A stretch of DNA of 64,000 nt from NCBI RefSeq assembly GCF_000169175.1, contig NZ_AAWS01000013.1:1-64000 (forward strand), given 5' to 3'. Positions 63,287 through 64,000 of this stretch are shown here, one piece after another. Each line of letters begins with the position of its first letter. Position 1 is the first letter of the stretch. A program made the translations under genes and the position numbers. Origin of the DNA: Microscilla marina ATCC 23134. GTDB lineage: Bacteria > Bacteroidota > Bacteroidia > Cytophagales > Microscillaceae. Below the pieces are notes generated by a model that did not search any database, had not been told where the DNA came from, and saw nothing but the letters and a program-made list of their open reading frames with translations.

Positions 63287-63858
63287 AGGTTTGATATAAA
63301 AAAATGAAAAATAGAGTTTTACAACCTTCAAAACAACAACTTCTAAAGTTAAAAAAGCTTTAGTTGGGATAAAAGTTTTGCTAAAGCTAAAGCCAGTAAT
63401 AGGGCAATTTTGTTACCCGAAGTTGGTAGACTCTAATTGACAGATGTGTATAAAAATGTGTAAATCGGACAGACCTCTCCACAATATTTTTTATACTTGC
63501 ACTTCGTTACGGGACAATAGCTTAAAATATTGTTGTCTTAGAGCTTGTTTAAAATTAGCCGAAAAGGCTGAGCTCGCTAAAGCTCGGTTCATTGATTAGG
63601 TCTTTTATGCGATTTTTCTGATTATATATTGTCAAATTTAGCTTCGCAGAGCTCGGCAGAGCATAGCTCTAGCCATCGGTTCTTCAAAATTAGTTTAAAT
63701 GCCAATTTTCAAAGGTGAAACAGAGCTCGCTAAAGCTCGGTTTGACGCATCTAATCCAAAAATTCATCATAAAATCTCCTGTAAACGAAAATTTAAACAA
63801 GCTCTTACATCTGAATACTACTTCAACATTACTTTTAATGAAGAGCAATTAGTGTCCA
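63287..63858. other. Divergent intergenic region with inverted-repeat element
   Basis: No gene. The IR element at 63540-63805 is listed separately. TATACTTGC near 63493 is close to the -7 consensus. The region is the promoter space for aat (minus) and the transketolase gene (plus), with the element inserted between them. Confidence 0.4.
63540..63805. repeat. Inverted-repeat element D (266 bases, MITE-like)
   Basis: AGAGCTTGTTTAAA (63540-63553) and TTTAAACAAGCTCT (63792-63805) are perfect 14-base inverted ends, flanked by TTA on both sides, which could be a three-base target duplication. Two inner direct copies of GAGCTCGCTAAAGCTCGGTT lie near 63570 and 63724. AAATTTAGCTTCGCAGAGCT (63634-63653) recurs in reverse at 48420. 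It has no coding frame. Confidence 0.65.
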
Positions 63859-64000
63859 TGAAAAAGTTTGAAATTCTAAAGACTGCCGATACCCGTTCTG
63901 GTTTCGGAGATGGTTTGAGCGAGTTGGGTAAGAAAAACCCCAAGGTAGTGGCGTTGTGTGCCGACCTTACCGGATCGCTAAAAATGGGGCAATTTAAAAA
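63859..64000 (+). CDS. Transketolase C-terminal subunit (partial at window edge)
   Basis: Only the first 47 codons are present. They read [20 protein letters not shown], then [20 protein letters not shown] and SLKMGQF. This is the start of the pyrimidine-binding and C-terminal half of a split transketolase (family of transketolase C-terminal subunits and DXS-like proteins). The split pair is common in this phylum, with the N-terminal subunit usually upstream; it is not seen here, where the element D gap lies instead. The rest is outside the window. Confidence 0.75.

Overview
The window looks like a chromosomal segment from a marine gliding bacterium of the Bacteroidota, order Cytophagales (Microscilla / Flammeovirga type). 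The pointers are a NusB with a long N-terminal extension, a DUF1573 lipoprotein, a YbbR-CoaE gene pair, an OmpA protein with a PD40 propeller like type IX secretion PorE, a DUF6089 barrel, a bacterial ComA-like phosphosulfolactate synthase, several TPR-CHAT proteins, TAnnTTTG-type promoter motifs and the general lack of Shine-Dalgarno sequences. The species call is an inference from gene content; nothing was searched.

Layout: 0.4-2.2 kb holds an ABC exporter (minus strand). 3-9.8 kb holds a plus-strand housekeeping run: Leu/Glu dehydrogenase, nusB, ytxH, DUF1573, yajC, ybbR, coaE and a small membrane protein; an 800-base gap inside it carries inverted-repeat elements. 10-20.7 kb is the most striking part: four head-to-tail genes for secreted TPR-CHAT proteins (predicted caspase-like proteases). 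They are separated by identical 18-base spacers, their CHAT halves are almost identical and their TPR halves are mosaic; the last one overlaps, stop to stop, an M50 membrane protease. 21.9-25 kb has ftsI and ftsL away from the usual dcw genes. 25.2-30 kb has a DUF7009-like protein, aroE, DUF368, comA-like and a TPR protein.

30.4-36.7 kb (minus strand) is an exopolysaccharide module: glycosyltransferase, Wza-like export lipoprotein, Wzc-like tyrosine autokinase, CpsB-like phosphatase and an NAD-dependent epimerase. It is followed by a PorE-like OmpA protein and a DUF6089 barrel. hflX and a tRNA-Arg(CCU) follow at 40.5-41.7 kb. The 3' end of the tRNA is repeated at 45.05 kb, so 41.7-45.1 kb is a candidate small genomic island; its main cargo is a DUF262-HNH (GmrSD/SspE-like) protein with a C-terminal RAMA/DUF4357-like domain. 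Just beyond lies an antitoxin gene with a frameshifted PIN toxin.

47-64 kb returns to housekeeping functions: M48 protease, molybdopterin synthesis (moaA, moaD, moaE), an exonuclease, DUF502, a hydrolase, RidA, an XRE regulator, dxs, scpA, a flippase-like membrane protein, RNase HI, an LRR protein, aat and the start of a transketolase C-terminal subunit. A 288-base, hairpin-rich tandem repeat (about 3.6 copies, 60.07-61.11 kb) and a 266-base inverted-repeat element (63.54-63.81 kb) interrupt it. Most accessory features (CHAT array, island, broken toxin, repeat elements) suggest active local duplication and mobile-element traffic.
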